Below, in pieces: positions 44,605 through 54,091 of a stretch of 64,000 bases of DNA (position 1 is its first letter; every line of letters begins with the position of its first letter). The stretch comes from Thiohalomonas denitrificans (GTDB taxonomy: Bacteria > Pseudomonadota > Gammaproteobacteria > Thiohalomonadales > Thiohalomonadaceae): assembly GCA_020725115.1 (NCBI GenBank), contig DYFR01000013.1, positions 23,650 to 87,649 of the forward strand, read 5' to 3'. The notes beneath the pieces were generated by a model. That model worked only from the letters and a program-made list of their open reading frames with translations, was not told where the DNA came from and searched no databases. The position numbers and the translations under genes were made by a program.

Positions 44605-44967
44605 TTACTCATCCTGCAGTAACGCAACAAACCGAGCTGCCTCGCTCACCGCCCGCTCCGCATCTGCCTGTGGTATGAGTTCCAGCGTGTAGTCCGCCGC
44701 AAGACGCAAATTTTCGAGACGAGACAGCACCGCGCCTTGATCAGGCTTTAGCGGCCCGTCCTTCACATAGTGTTTTGAAAACTCGGCGATCAGACCGTGA
44801 TGCGTCTTTGGCCGCGGCAACCCCTTGGCATCGAGCATGGCCCAGGCGGCGTAGTACACCGCATAGTAGGCGCGGTCGGCGGCGGTTTCGGTGTCGTTGC
44901 TGGCGAGTGCCCGCTTGGCGGCTTCCAACGCTCGTTCTGCCTTGTCCCTAAGGCGCGTGTCCGTCAT
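44605..44967 (-). CDS. HEPN-domain protein (putative toxin of an MNT-HEPN pair)
   Basis: AADRAYYAVYYAAWAMLDAKGLPRPKTHHGLIAEFSKHYVKDG; 4-nt overlap with the MNT gene. Confidence 0.85.
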   Translation of the reverse strand: MTDTRLRDKAERALEAAKRALASNDTETAADRAYYAVYYAAWAMLDAKGLPRPKTHHGLIAEFSKHYVKDGPLKPDQGAVLSRLENLRLAADYTLELIPQADAERAVSEAARFVALLQDE

Positions 44968-45311
44968 AGCTGGACGCCTTCATCCTGTACGGCCTTGAGC
45001 AGATTTGCCGCATGGGAGGTATCGGGATGCTCCGGGCTGCCTTTGAACACCCAGGGCTGGATGAGCAGGCCATCGTGGAGAAAGACCTGGTAGGCCTCGT
45101 CGGCGATGTCCATCTGTTCGCGGATGGGATCGTCGCTGTCGGCGATGAAGACGGCGACGTCGGCATCGCTGTCGGGGCGGTGGTCGCCGCGGGCGCGGGA
45201 GCCGAACAGCACCATGCCGCGCAAACGGGCGCCGTAACGCCGGGTCAGCAACGCGCGGAAGCCGGCCAGGGCCGTGCGGGTTTGCGGGTCGATGGTGGAT
45301 GAGTCGCGCAT
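44964..45311 (-). CDS. Minimal nucleotidyltransferase (MNT, putative antitoxin)
   Basis: LRGMVLFGSRARGDHRPDSDADVAVFIADS. Confidence 0.87.
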   Translation of the reverse strand: MRDSSTIDPQTRTALAGFRALLTRRYGARLRGMVLFGSRARGDHRPDSDADVAVFIADSDDPIREQMDIADEAYQVFLHDGLLIQPWVFKGSPEHPDTSHAANLLKAVQDEGVQL

Positions 45312-45387
45312 TGGGGTGATGCCGCCGTGTTGGTCAGGGTCGAATATGGGATAAAGGTGGCGGGGGCGTCAAGTTGGTGATTTGATC

Positions 45388-45422
45388 CCCTCTCCCTAAC
45401 CCTCTCCCTGAGGGAGAGGGAA
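45388..45422. repeat. Family G REP-like palindrome
   Basis: cccctctccctaaccctctccctgagggagaggga. Confidence 0.85.
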
Positions 45423-45429
45423 CTAAATG

Positions 45430-45462
45430 AAAACGGCGGCCTATGGCCGCCGTTTGCTTTTT
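45430..45462. terminator. Rho-independent terminator-like hairpin
   Basis: aaaacggcggcctatggccgccgtttgcttttt. Confidence 0.7.
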
Positions 45463-45555
45463 GCCCCTCACCGGCCCTGGGCCGCATGCTCCCGGCGCGG
45501 CCAACCGACTACGTCCTGTAGCCGTCCCCGCGTAGCAGGGAGGGAGTAAGCGGGA

Positions 45556-48500
45556 CTAGGCCGTCTTCTTCGCCTTACTCCGCCGCAACCGCGACAACAA
45601 CCTCCGCGCCAGCTCCCCGAACAACTCCGTCTGCGTCGGGTGCGGGTGGATGGCCTCGCCGACCTGTTCCAGGGTCATTTCGCCGCTGACCATCATGACG
45701 GCCTCACCGATGAGGGTGTCGGTGTGGTCGGCGAGGAGGTGGACGCCGATGACCTTGTTATTGGCCTTGTCGGCGACGATCTTGATCAGGCCGTGGGTCT
45801 CGCCGGTGATCATGGCCTTGGCGTCTACGCTCATCGGAACCTTGACCTCGGCGGCGTCGATGCCGCGTGCCTTGGCCTGCTCCATGGAGAGGCCGACGAA
45901 GCCGGCTTCGGGGCGGGTGAAGATGACGCCGGAGTCCTTGGCTTCGTCGTAGTGCATGTCTTCGCCGAGGATGGTGGCGGCGGCGACGCGGCCCTGCTGG
46001 CCGGCGGTGTGGGCCAGCATGTAGCCGCCGATGACATCGCCCACGGCGAAGATGTGCGGCACGCTGGTGCGGCAGCGCTTGTCGGCCTTGATGACGCCGT
46101 TCTCGACAGCGACGCCGGCGTTGTCGAGCTTGAGCGGCTCCAGCACCGGGCGCTTGCCGGTGGCCATGATGACGTAGTCGCACTTGTAGCGCTGTTCGCC
46201 CTCGGCGGTTTCATACACCAGGGTCATGGCGCCGGCCTTGCCCTTGATCGCCTTGGTGGCGGCGTTGGTGGCGATGGTCAGGCGCGGGTCGTTCTCCAGC
46301 ACGGCGATGAGGGTCTTGGCGATCTCCGGCTCCACTTCCGCCAGCACGCGCTCATGACGCTCCAGCAGCAGCACCTCGCTGCCGAAGTCCTGGAATATCT
46401 GCGCCATCTCCATGCCGATGGCGCCGCCGCCGACGATGCCGAGGCGCTTCGGCACCTTGGACAGGGACCAGACGGTGTCGGAGGTGAGCACGCCGCCTGT
46501 GCCTACGCCTTCGCGGGCGCCGGGGATCGGCGGCACGAAGGGCGGCGCACCGGTGGCGATGACCGCGCAGCCGAAGGTGATGTGGCGCCCTTCGCTGCCG
46601 TCGCCCAGCGGCGTGCGCTGGTGCGGGTCCTTGCTGTTGCCCGAGGTGTCGACGAAGACGCGATGCTCGGTTTCAAACGAGGCGTAGCCCTGGATGACAT
46701 CGATGCGCACGCCCTTGTCGGTGTTGAGCGCCATCTTGCCGCGCTCTTCCAGCACGTTGCGGCGGTGCTGCTCCAGCTTTTCCCAATCGAGCTTGGCCTT
46801 GTTGGTGCCGACCACGCCGAGCAGTTCGTCGTGGGCGCGATCGCGCATGCGATCGGCGGCGGCGCGCCAGGCCTTGGACGGGATGCAGCCGCGCCACAGG
46901 CATTCGCCGCCGGGGAAGGGGGCGTCGTTGATCATCGCCACCTTGAGGCCGTGACCGGCGAGGTCGCGGGCGCAGTCTTCGCCGCCGGGGCCGCCGCCGA
47001 TGACGACCACGTCGTAATCCCAGTTGCCGTCCGGAATGGCCGGGCCCATCGGGCCCATCCATTCTTCCGGCTGCTCGATCTTCGCCTTCAGGGTGTTGAG
47101 GAACAGCGCCACCTCGGCGCCGTTCACCACACGGTGGTCGGCGGTGATGGTGAGCGGCATGCCCTCGGGGCCGGCGGCGGCGATGGCGAGGATAGCGGCG
47201 GTGCCGGGCGTGGGGATGGCGTCAAAATACGAAACGCCGAGCATGCCCATGTTGGACACCATGAAGGTGGGGTTGGCGTATTCCTCCGGCGCCAGGCGGC
47301 GCTTGCGCGCGCGCTCCAGCAGCCCCTTCCACGCCTCGTGCAACTCCTCCAGCGGACGTGATTCGCAATGGCGCAACACCGGCACCACCAGGCCGCCGCC
47401 GTCGGCGGAGACGGCCATGCCGATGTCCACCTGCTCGCGCTCCACCAGCTTGTCCACCGGCTGGTAGGCCCAGTTGATGCTCGGATGATTCTTGATCGCC
47501 TCGGCGCAGGCCTTGGCGATGGCAACGGTGACCGACACGCCCTTCTTCTTCGCCGCCTTGAGCAGGGTGTCTTGCTTTGCGTTGATGGTGACGCGGAAGG
47601 TGGGCATGGTGAGTGAGGCGGTCATGGAATGGGTGACCGCCTTTTCCATGGCCGTCATCGGGCGGCCATGGCCGGGCACCTGGATCTCCGGCATCACATG
47701 CGCGGGAACGGCCTGGCCGATTTCGGTCGGGCGTTCCACCGGCTGGGCGCGGCGCACGTCGTCGGCGGTGATCTCGCCGTTGGGGCCGCTGCCCTTGAGG
47801 TTGTTCAGGTTGACGTAGAGCGAGGCGGCCAGCTTGCGCGCCAGCGGCGTGGCGGCCTTGTTGGACGGGCGCGGCGCGGGCTTCACACCGGCGGTGGCCG
47901 CCGGCAGCGGCACGGGAACGCTGCCTGCCGCGGTCGCAGGCGCGGCAGCAACTTTCGCGGCTGCGGGCCTGGCGGCCACGGCGGCGGTGTCACTCACCAC
48001 CTGTTCGGCCTGCTCCACCAGATAGGCCATGGGATGGCCGACATGCACGGTGGAATCCACCGCCACCATCGGGCCGGACAAATACCCGTCGCGGAACACC
48101 TCGACATCCATGATCGCCTTGTCGGTTTCCACCGTGGCCACGATGTCGCCGCGGCTGACCTTGTCGCCCGGCTCCTTCTCCCAGCTCACCACCACACCCT
48201 CGGTCATGGTGTCGGAAAGCTGCGGCATCTTGATCACGTGCACGCAACCGGTCGGCTCGCCGGCCCTGGCATCCGGGCCATGTTCGAGATCGACCTTGCG
48301 CGGCAGCTCGCGCGCACTGACCGGCGGCGCCTCGCCGCTCTCGCTGTGGCGCAGCACCAGCTCCGGGGCATCCACCAGATAGCCGATGGCCTCGCCCACG
48401 TGCACGGTGGAATCCACCGCCGCCATCGGGCCGGACAGCCAGCCGTCGCGGAACACCTCGACGTCCATGATCGCCTTGTCGGTTTCCACCGTGGCGACGA

Positions 48501-48609
48501 TATCGCCGCGGCTCACCTTGTCGCCGATCTTTTTCTCCCAGCTCACCACCACGCCTTCGGTCATGGTGTCGGAGAGCTGCGGCATTTTTATGATGTACGG
48601 TTCGGACAT
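45556..48609 (-). CDS. Fused PDH E2 (two lipoyl domains, PSBD, acyltransferase) and E3 (dihydrolipoyl dehydrogenase)
   Basis: Two VETDKAIMDVEVFRDG lipoyl motifs; ATPLARKLAASLYVNLNNLKGSGPNGEI; acyltransferase core to TADHRVVNGAEVA; then DYDVVVIGGGPGGEDCARDLA...GGECLWRGCIPSK...HPHPTQTELF. Confidence 0.93.
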   Translation of the reverse strand: MSEPYIIKMPQLSDTMTEGVVVSWEKKIGDKVSRGDIVATVETDKAIMDVEVFRDGWLSGPMAAVDSTVHVGEAIGYLVDAPELVLRHSESGEAPPVSARELPRKVDLEHGPDARAGEPTGCVHVIKMPQLSDTMTEGVVVSWEKEPGDKVSRGDIVATVETDKAIMDVEVFRDGYLSGPMVAVDSTVHVGHPMAYLVEQAEQVVSDTAAVAARPAAAKVAAAPATAAGSVPVPLPAATAGVKPAPRPSNKAATPLARKLAASLYVNLNNLKGSGPNGEITADDVRRAQPVERPTEIGQAVPAHVMPEIQVPGHGRPMTAMEKAVTHSMTASLTMPTFRVTINAKQDTLLKAAKKKGVSVTVAIAKACAEAIKNHPSINWAYQPVDKLVEREQVDIGMAVSADGGGLVVPVLRHCESRPLEELHEAWKGLLERARKRRLAPEEYANPTFMVSNMGMLGVSYFDAIPTPGTAAILAIAAAGPEGMPLTITADHRVVNGAEVALFLNTLKAKIEQPEEWMGPMGPAIPDGNWDYDVVVIGGGPGGEDCARDLAGHGLKVAMINDAPFPGGECLWRGCIPSKAWRAAADRMRDRAHDELLGVVGTNKAKLDWEKLEQHRRNVLEERGKMALNTDKGVRIDVIQGYASFETEHRVFVDTSGNSKDPHQRTPLGDGSEGRHITFGCAVIATGAPPFVPPIPGAREGVGTGGVLTSDTVWSLSKVPKRLGIVGGGAIGMEMAQIFQDFGSEVLLLERHERVLAEVEPEIAKTLIAVLENDPRLTIATNAATKAIKGKAGAMTLVYETAEGEQRYKCDYVIMATGKRPVLEPLKLDNAGVAVENGVIKADKRCRTSVPHIFAVGDVIGGYMLAHTAGQQGRVAAATILGEDMHYDEAKDSGVIFTRPEAGFVGLSMEQAKARGIDAAEVKVPMSVDAKAMITGETHGLIKIVADKANNKVIGVHLLADHTDTLIGEAVMMVSGEMTLEQVGEAIHPHPTQTELFGELARRLLSRLRRSKAKKTA

Positions 48610-48690
48610 TTATTCAGTTCCACGTTGCAGTTCTTGGCTATCCCGCTCTCTCAGCGTTAGGGTGAGGACTGTTGAATTCCCAAATTAAGC

Positions 48691-48729
48691 ACCCCCTCAC
48701 CCTGTCCCTCTCCCTGAGGGAGAGGGGAC
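48691..48729. repeat. Family G REP-like palindrome
   Basis: ccctcaccctgtccctctccctgagggagagggga. Confidence 0.85.
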
Positions 48730-48805
48730 CCTACGTTACAGCTGTCGGCGATCTTCACTCGCTCTTCCAGTCCGGCACACAACTAAAACCCACCCGCACC
48801 ACGTG

Positions 48806-49204
48806 CTAGCGGCACGTCCCTCCCTCTCCCTCAGGGAGAGGGATGGGGTGAGGGGACTCAATAAGCGCCCTTCGTATCTGTGCCAACACACTCTGCGTTT
48901 CGTTCAGAATTTCGTGATTCCAGAAACGCATTACCCGGTAGCCCATACCATCAAGCCGTAGCGTGCGATCAGCGTCATAATTCCGCTGTACATCGTGTTG
49001 CCCGCCATCTGCCTCGATGATCAGTTTCGCCTCCAAACAAGCGAAATCTACAATGTATGGTTCAATCACCACTTGGCGCCGGAATTTGCAACCCACCATC
49101 TGGCGACCGCGTAGATACCGCCACAACAGTTGCTCCGCATCGGAGGAACGCCTGCGCAAATCCTTTGCGCGCACCAATAGCAATTTATCTGCCATCGTGC
49201 TCAT
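48806..49204 (-). CDS. DUF559 (Vsr/restriction-endonuclease-fold) protein
   Basis: MADKLLLVRAKDLRRRSSDAEQLLWRYLRGRQMVGCKFRRQVVIEPYIVDFACLEAKLIIEADGGQHD...RVMRFWNHEIL; C-terminal SPHPIPLPEGEG is translated repeat. Confidence 0.88.
   Translation of the reverse strand: MSTMADKLLLVRAKDLRRRSSDAEQLLWRYLRGRQMVGCKFRRQVVIEPYIVDFACLEAKLIIEADGGQHDVQRNYDADRTLRLDGMGYRVMRFWNHEILNETQSVLAQIRRALIESPHPIPLPEGEGGTCR
48816..48856. repeat. Family G REP-like palindrome, inverted relative to 48691
   Basis: ccctccctctccctcagggagagggatggggtgagggga. Confidence 0.85.
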
Positions 49205-49246
49205 CTCCCTGAGCGATTCCCCCTTCAGCACAAAACCTAGGCACGG

Positions 49247-49285
49247 CCCCCCCTCTCCCCCAGGGAGAGGGCTGGGGTGAGGGGT
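49247..49285. repeat. Family G REP-like palindrome
   Basis: ccccctctcccccagggagagggctggggtgaggggtg. Confidence 0.85.
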
Positions 49286-49310
49286 GTTAAATAGCCTCGT
49301 AATCAGGTTC

Positions 49311-49348
49311 CCCTCACCCTGTCCCTCTCCCTGAGGGAGAGGGAACCC
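49311..49348. repeat. Family G REP-like palindrome, inverted relative to 49247
   Basis: cccctcaccctgtccctctccctgagggagagggaacc. Confidence 0.85.
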
Positions 49349-49424
49349 CGCGCCACATCTACCGGGTAGTCTGCAAGTTCGCGCCATCCCTGTTGCAGCA
49401 ACCGTTCGCGATGTTGCCGGCGCT

Positions 49425-50405
49425 TTATTTACCAAGCATTTTCAGAACGGCGGCAACCACGTCCTTGGCATTGGGGATCGAGGCCTTTTCCAGCGTGTGG
49501 TTGAACGGCGTCGGCACCATCTTCGCAGAGACGCGTACCGGGGCGGCATCCAGTTCGAAGAAGCATTCCTCGTTGATGATCGCCATCACCTCGGCGCCGA
49601 CGCCCACCGGGGCCTCGGCTTCTTCCACGATCACCGCGCGGTGGGTCTTGCTCACCGATTCGCGGATGCCGGCGCGGTCCAGCGGCGCCAGAGAATACAG
49701 ATCGACCACCTCGGCCTCGATGCCGTGCTGTTTGGACAGGATTTCCGCCGCCTGCATCGACCAGTGCACGGAGATGTTGTAGCCGAACAGGGTGACGTCG
49801 CGGCCCTGGCGCGTGACCTCGGAGCCTTCCAGCGGATGGAAGTATTCGCTGTCCGGCACCTCGCCCTTCATGTTGTACATCAGTTCGTGTTCGTTGATGA
49901 ACACCGGGTCGTTGCAGCGCACCGCGCTCTTCAGCATGCCGTAGGCCTGCTTCGGATTGGACGGCGTCACCACGCGCAGGCCGGCGATGCCCATGAACAC
50001 CTTCTCCATGCGCGCCGAATGCTGCGCGCCGAGCTGGTGGGCGGTGCCGCCGGGGGAACGGATCACCACCGGCGCTTCGAGCTGGCCGCCGGACATGTAG
50101 CGCACCTTGGCGGCGGAGTTGAAGATCTGATCCATCGCCAGCCAGGCGAAGTTCACCGACATCAGCTCGATGATCGGGCGCACGCCGAGGAAGGAGGCGC
50201 CGATGCCGAGGCCGGTGAAGCTGTTCTCGGAGATCGGGGTGTCGATGACGCGCTCCGGGCCGTACTTGTCGTACAGGCCCTTGGTGGCCTTGTAGGTGCC
50301 GCCGGCGACGCCGATGTCCTCGCCCATGGCGATCACCAGCGGGTCGCGCGCCATTTCTTCATCGTGGGCGCGACGGATCGCTTCCCAATACATAATCTCG
50401 GCCAT
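49425..50405 (-). CDS. pdhB: Pyruvate dehydrogenase E1 beta subunit
   Basis: EDIGVAGGTYKATKGLYDKYGPERVIDTPISENSFTGLGIGA; LDRAGIRESVSKTHRAVIVEEA. Confidence 0.92.
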   Translation of the reverse strand: MAEIMYWEAIRRAHDEEMARDPLVIAMGEDIGVAGGTYKATKGLYDKYGPERVIDTPISENSFTGLGIGASFLGVRPIIELMSVNFAWLAMDQIFNSAAKVRYMSGGQLEAPVVIRSPGGTAHQLGAQHSARMEKVFMGIAGLRVVTPSNPKQAYGMLKSAVRCNDPVFINEHELMYNMKGEVPDSEYFHPLEGSEVTRQGRDVTLFGYNISVHWSMQAAEILSKQHGIEAEVVDLYSLAPLDRAGIRESVSKTHRAVIVEEAEAPVGVGAEVMAIINEECFFELDAAPVRVSAKMVPTPFNHTLEKASIPNAKDVVAAVLKMLGK

Positions 50406-51398
50406 TTAGTGCACGCCTCCCTTCACATACGGATCGTTTTCAGCCAGCACGTATTTCTCCAGTTCCTCGACCTTGGGTTCCGGCGAGTTCTCGGCGTAGG
50501 GAATGATGTCGTTTTCGATCTCGGCGAAGATTTCCTTATCCATGGCCTGATAGTCGTCCAGGGTGATCTCGCCGGCCTCGATCAGGCGATCGCGCAGGAT
50601 GATGATCGGGTCGCGCTTGCCCCACTCCTCCACCTCGTCCTTGGTGCGGTAGGCGCCGGAGTCGGACATGGAGTGGCCGCGATAACGGTAGGTCATCAGT
50701 TCAAGGAAGTACGGCCCCTGGCCGGAGCGCACGAAGTCCACCGCAACCCTGGCGGCGGCGTACACCTGGTCGATATCCTGGCCGTCGGTCTGGTTCGAGG
50801 TGATGCCGTAGGAACAGGCGCGCTTGTACTGCTCGGTCACGGCGGTGGAACGGTGGGTGGCGGTGCCGATGCCGTACAGGTTGTTCTCGCACACGAACAG
50901 CACCGGCAGGTTCCACACGGCGGCCATGTTGAGGGTTTCGTGGAAGGTGCCCTGATTGTTGGCGGCGTCGCCCAGGAAGCAGATGGAGATTTCATCGCCG
51001 CCCTTCATCTTGATGGCCTTGGCCATGCCGGCGGCCAGCGGGAACGGCCCACCCACCAGGGCGTAGCCGCCCATGAAGCGGTGTTCGACGTCGAAGATGT
51101 GCATGGAACCGCCGCGCCCCCTGGAGCAGCCGGTCTCCCTGGCAAACAGTTCGGCCATCACCGCCTTGGGGTCGGTGCCGCACTTGATGGCATGGATATG
51201 GTCGCGGTAGCCGGTGATGACGTAGTCGTGGCCCGGACGGGCCGCCTCCATCACGCCGATGGCGCAGGCCTCCTGGCCGGGGTAGAGATGCAGGAATCCG
51301 CCGATCTTGCGTTCGACGTAGGCCTCGTAGCAACGCTCTTCAAAGCGCCGCGCAAACAGCATTTCGCGCAGGACGCGTTTCTTATCTGCGGCGTTCAT
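50406..51398 (-). CDS. pdhA: Pyruvate dehydrogenase E1 alpha subunit
   Basis: HLYPGQEACAIGVMEA; GRGGSMHIFDVEHRFMGGYALVGGPFPLAAGMA; YRYRGHSMSDSGAYR. Confidence 0.94.
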   Translation of the reverse strand: MNAADKKRVLREMLFARRFEERCYEAYVERKIGGFLHLYPGQEACAIGVMEAARPGHDYVITGYRDHIHAIKCGTDPKAVMAELFARETGCSRGRGGSMHIFDVEHRFMGGYALVGGPFPLAAGMAKAIKMKGGDEISICFLGDAANNQGTFHETLNMAAVWNLPVLFVCENNLYGIGTATHRSTAVTEQYKRACSYGITSNQTDGQDIDQVYAAARVAVDFVRSGQGPYFLELMTYRYRGHSMSDSGAYRTKDEVEEWGKRDPIIILRDRLIEAGEITLDDYQAMDKEIFAEIENDIIPYAENSPEPKVEELEKYVLAENDPYVKGGVH

Positions 51399-51675
51399 GA
51401 TGCTCCCTTGTTCTGTTGGTGTTTCTTCAACTATGTCTCCGACAGCGGGTGGCGCCGATACCTGCCGGGACGAAAGCCCGGTATCATCAGCGTTTCACTG
51501 CGGGCGGTCAAGTTGACAATAATGCTGGGAAATCAACAACCTCATGAATTCTAAGTTAAAATCATATTTTTATGGTGTTGATGACCCTGTGCCTGTGGCA
51601 TGAATTAAAGAACCGTAACATCAATATGTTTCCACTCCCTGGAAAATTCCTGTTATTTACCGAACGGACACCCTC

Positions 51676-52125
51676 ATGGAGGAGATGAAGAACATTGCCG
51701 AGCAGTGGCTCAAGGCCTACGCCTATACCGTGGCTACCAACAATATCGAGTCCCACATGGACATGGTATCGCAGCGCCTGCAGGTCCTCGGGATCAGCAG
51801 TGACGGCTTTCTCGAATACCGCGAATGGGCCAAGCGGCGGCGTAACGATATGGAAAAACGGCGCCTGCTGCGCGTCACCTATCACAACCTGATTATGGGG
51901 ACGTGCAGCCGGGATCGCATGCGATTTACCGTGGAAGAGACCATCAAGAGTACCCAGGGTGAAACCTACTCACTGAACAAGGAAATCGTGCTGAGCCTGG
52001 AAAAGGATGGCAAATGGCGCGAAGTGGAGGAACATATCCACAAGGTGCGCCTGCTGCCCCCCGTCGAACACGGCCTGCATCACACCTCACCCCCAACCCC
52101 AACCGGGCCGGACAAATCCGGATGA
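51676..52125 (+). CDS. Hypothetical protein, possibly NTF2-like
   Basis: 149-aa ORF directly upstream of fumC; layout resembles small NTF2-like proteins. Confidence 0.45.
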   Translation: MEEMKNIAEQWLKAYAYTVATNNIESHMDMVSQRLQVLGISSDGFLEYREWAKRRRNDMEKRRLLRVTYHNLIMGTCSRDRMRFTVEETIKSTQGETYSLNKEIVLSLEKDGKWREVEEHIHKVRLLPPVEHGLHHTSPPTPTGPDKSG

Positions 52126-52129
52126 AATC

Positions 52130-53512
<1,383 letters not shown>

Positions 53513-53548
53513 AGGAAGAACAAAATAGAACGCCGAAACAAGCTTTAA

Positions 53549-53997
53549 CCACGGGGCACACGGGGTGACTGATCGATGAGCAGTTGTTTCCTGTGTTCCC
53601 CGTGTCCGCGGTTAACCCCCATCGATCTCGCCAAGAACGCCAAGCGCGCCAAGAAACCCCATAAGCAATTTCTTTCTTGGCGTACTTGGCGTTCTTGGCG
53701 AGAGAAAAGCTCTTCTCGTGAACAAAATGAACCGCAGGGACATGGGGGTAACTGATTGACAAGCAACCTGTTCCCCCGTGTTCCCCGTGCCCCCGTGGTT
53801 AACTGATTTTCAGACGTCAGACATGTAGGGGGATAAGCGCAGCACATCCACCGACTCCCCGCGCTATGGTGGATGCGCTGCGCTTATCCCCCTACGCCTA
53901 GAAACAAATTTAACCCATTGCTTTCGCCAAGAACGCCAAGCGCGCCAAGAAACCCCATAAACAATTTCTTTCTTGGCGTTCTTGGCGAGAGAACGTT
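53549..53997. repeat. Cluster of about six palindromic elements (families D, A, D, E, E, A)
   Basis: accacggggcacacgggg...ccccgtgtccgcggttaa; tcgccaagaacgccaagcgcgccaag...cttggcgtacttggcgttcttggcgaga; gtagggggataagcgcagcacatccacc...ggtggatgcgctgcgcttatccccctac. Confidence 0.8.
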
Positions 53998-54039
53998 TTT
54001 TCAGCCAATCCGACCGTCACATCTGGCGGGTGATAAAAC

Positions 54040-54079
54040 AAAACGGCCCGCACCTTCCGGTGACGGGCCGTTTGCTTTT
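54040..54079. terminator. Rho-independent terminator (minus-strand gene 54092-55441)
   Basis: aaaacggcccgcaccttccggtgacgggccgtttgctttt. Confidence 0.75.
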
Positions 54080-54091
54080 ACGCGGGGCGTT

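Noticed and set aside
49205-49435. N-terminal extension of the DUF559 ORF (PLPQGEGQGEG...PSPLPGGEGG)
   Set aside because: Translated REP palindromes; the true start is probably at 49204 or the following Met.
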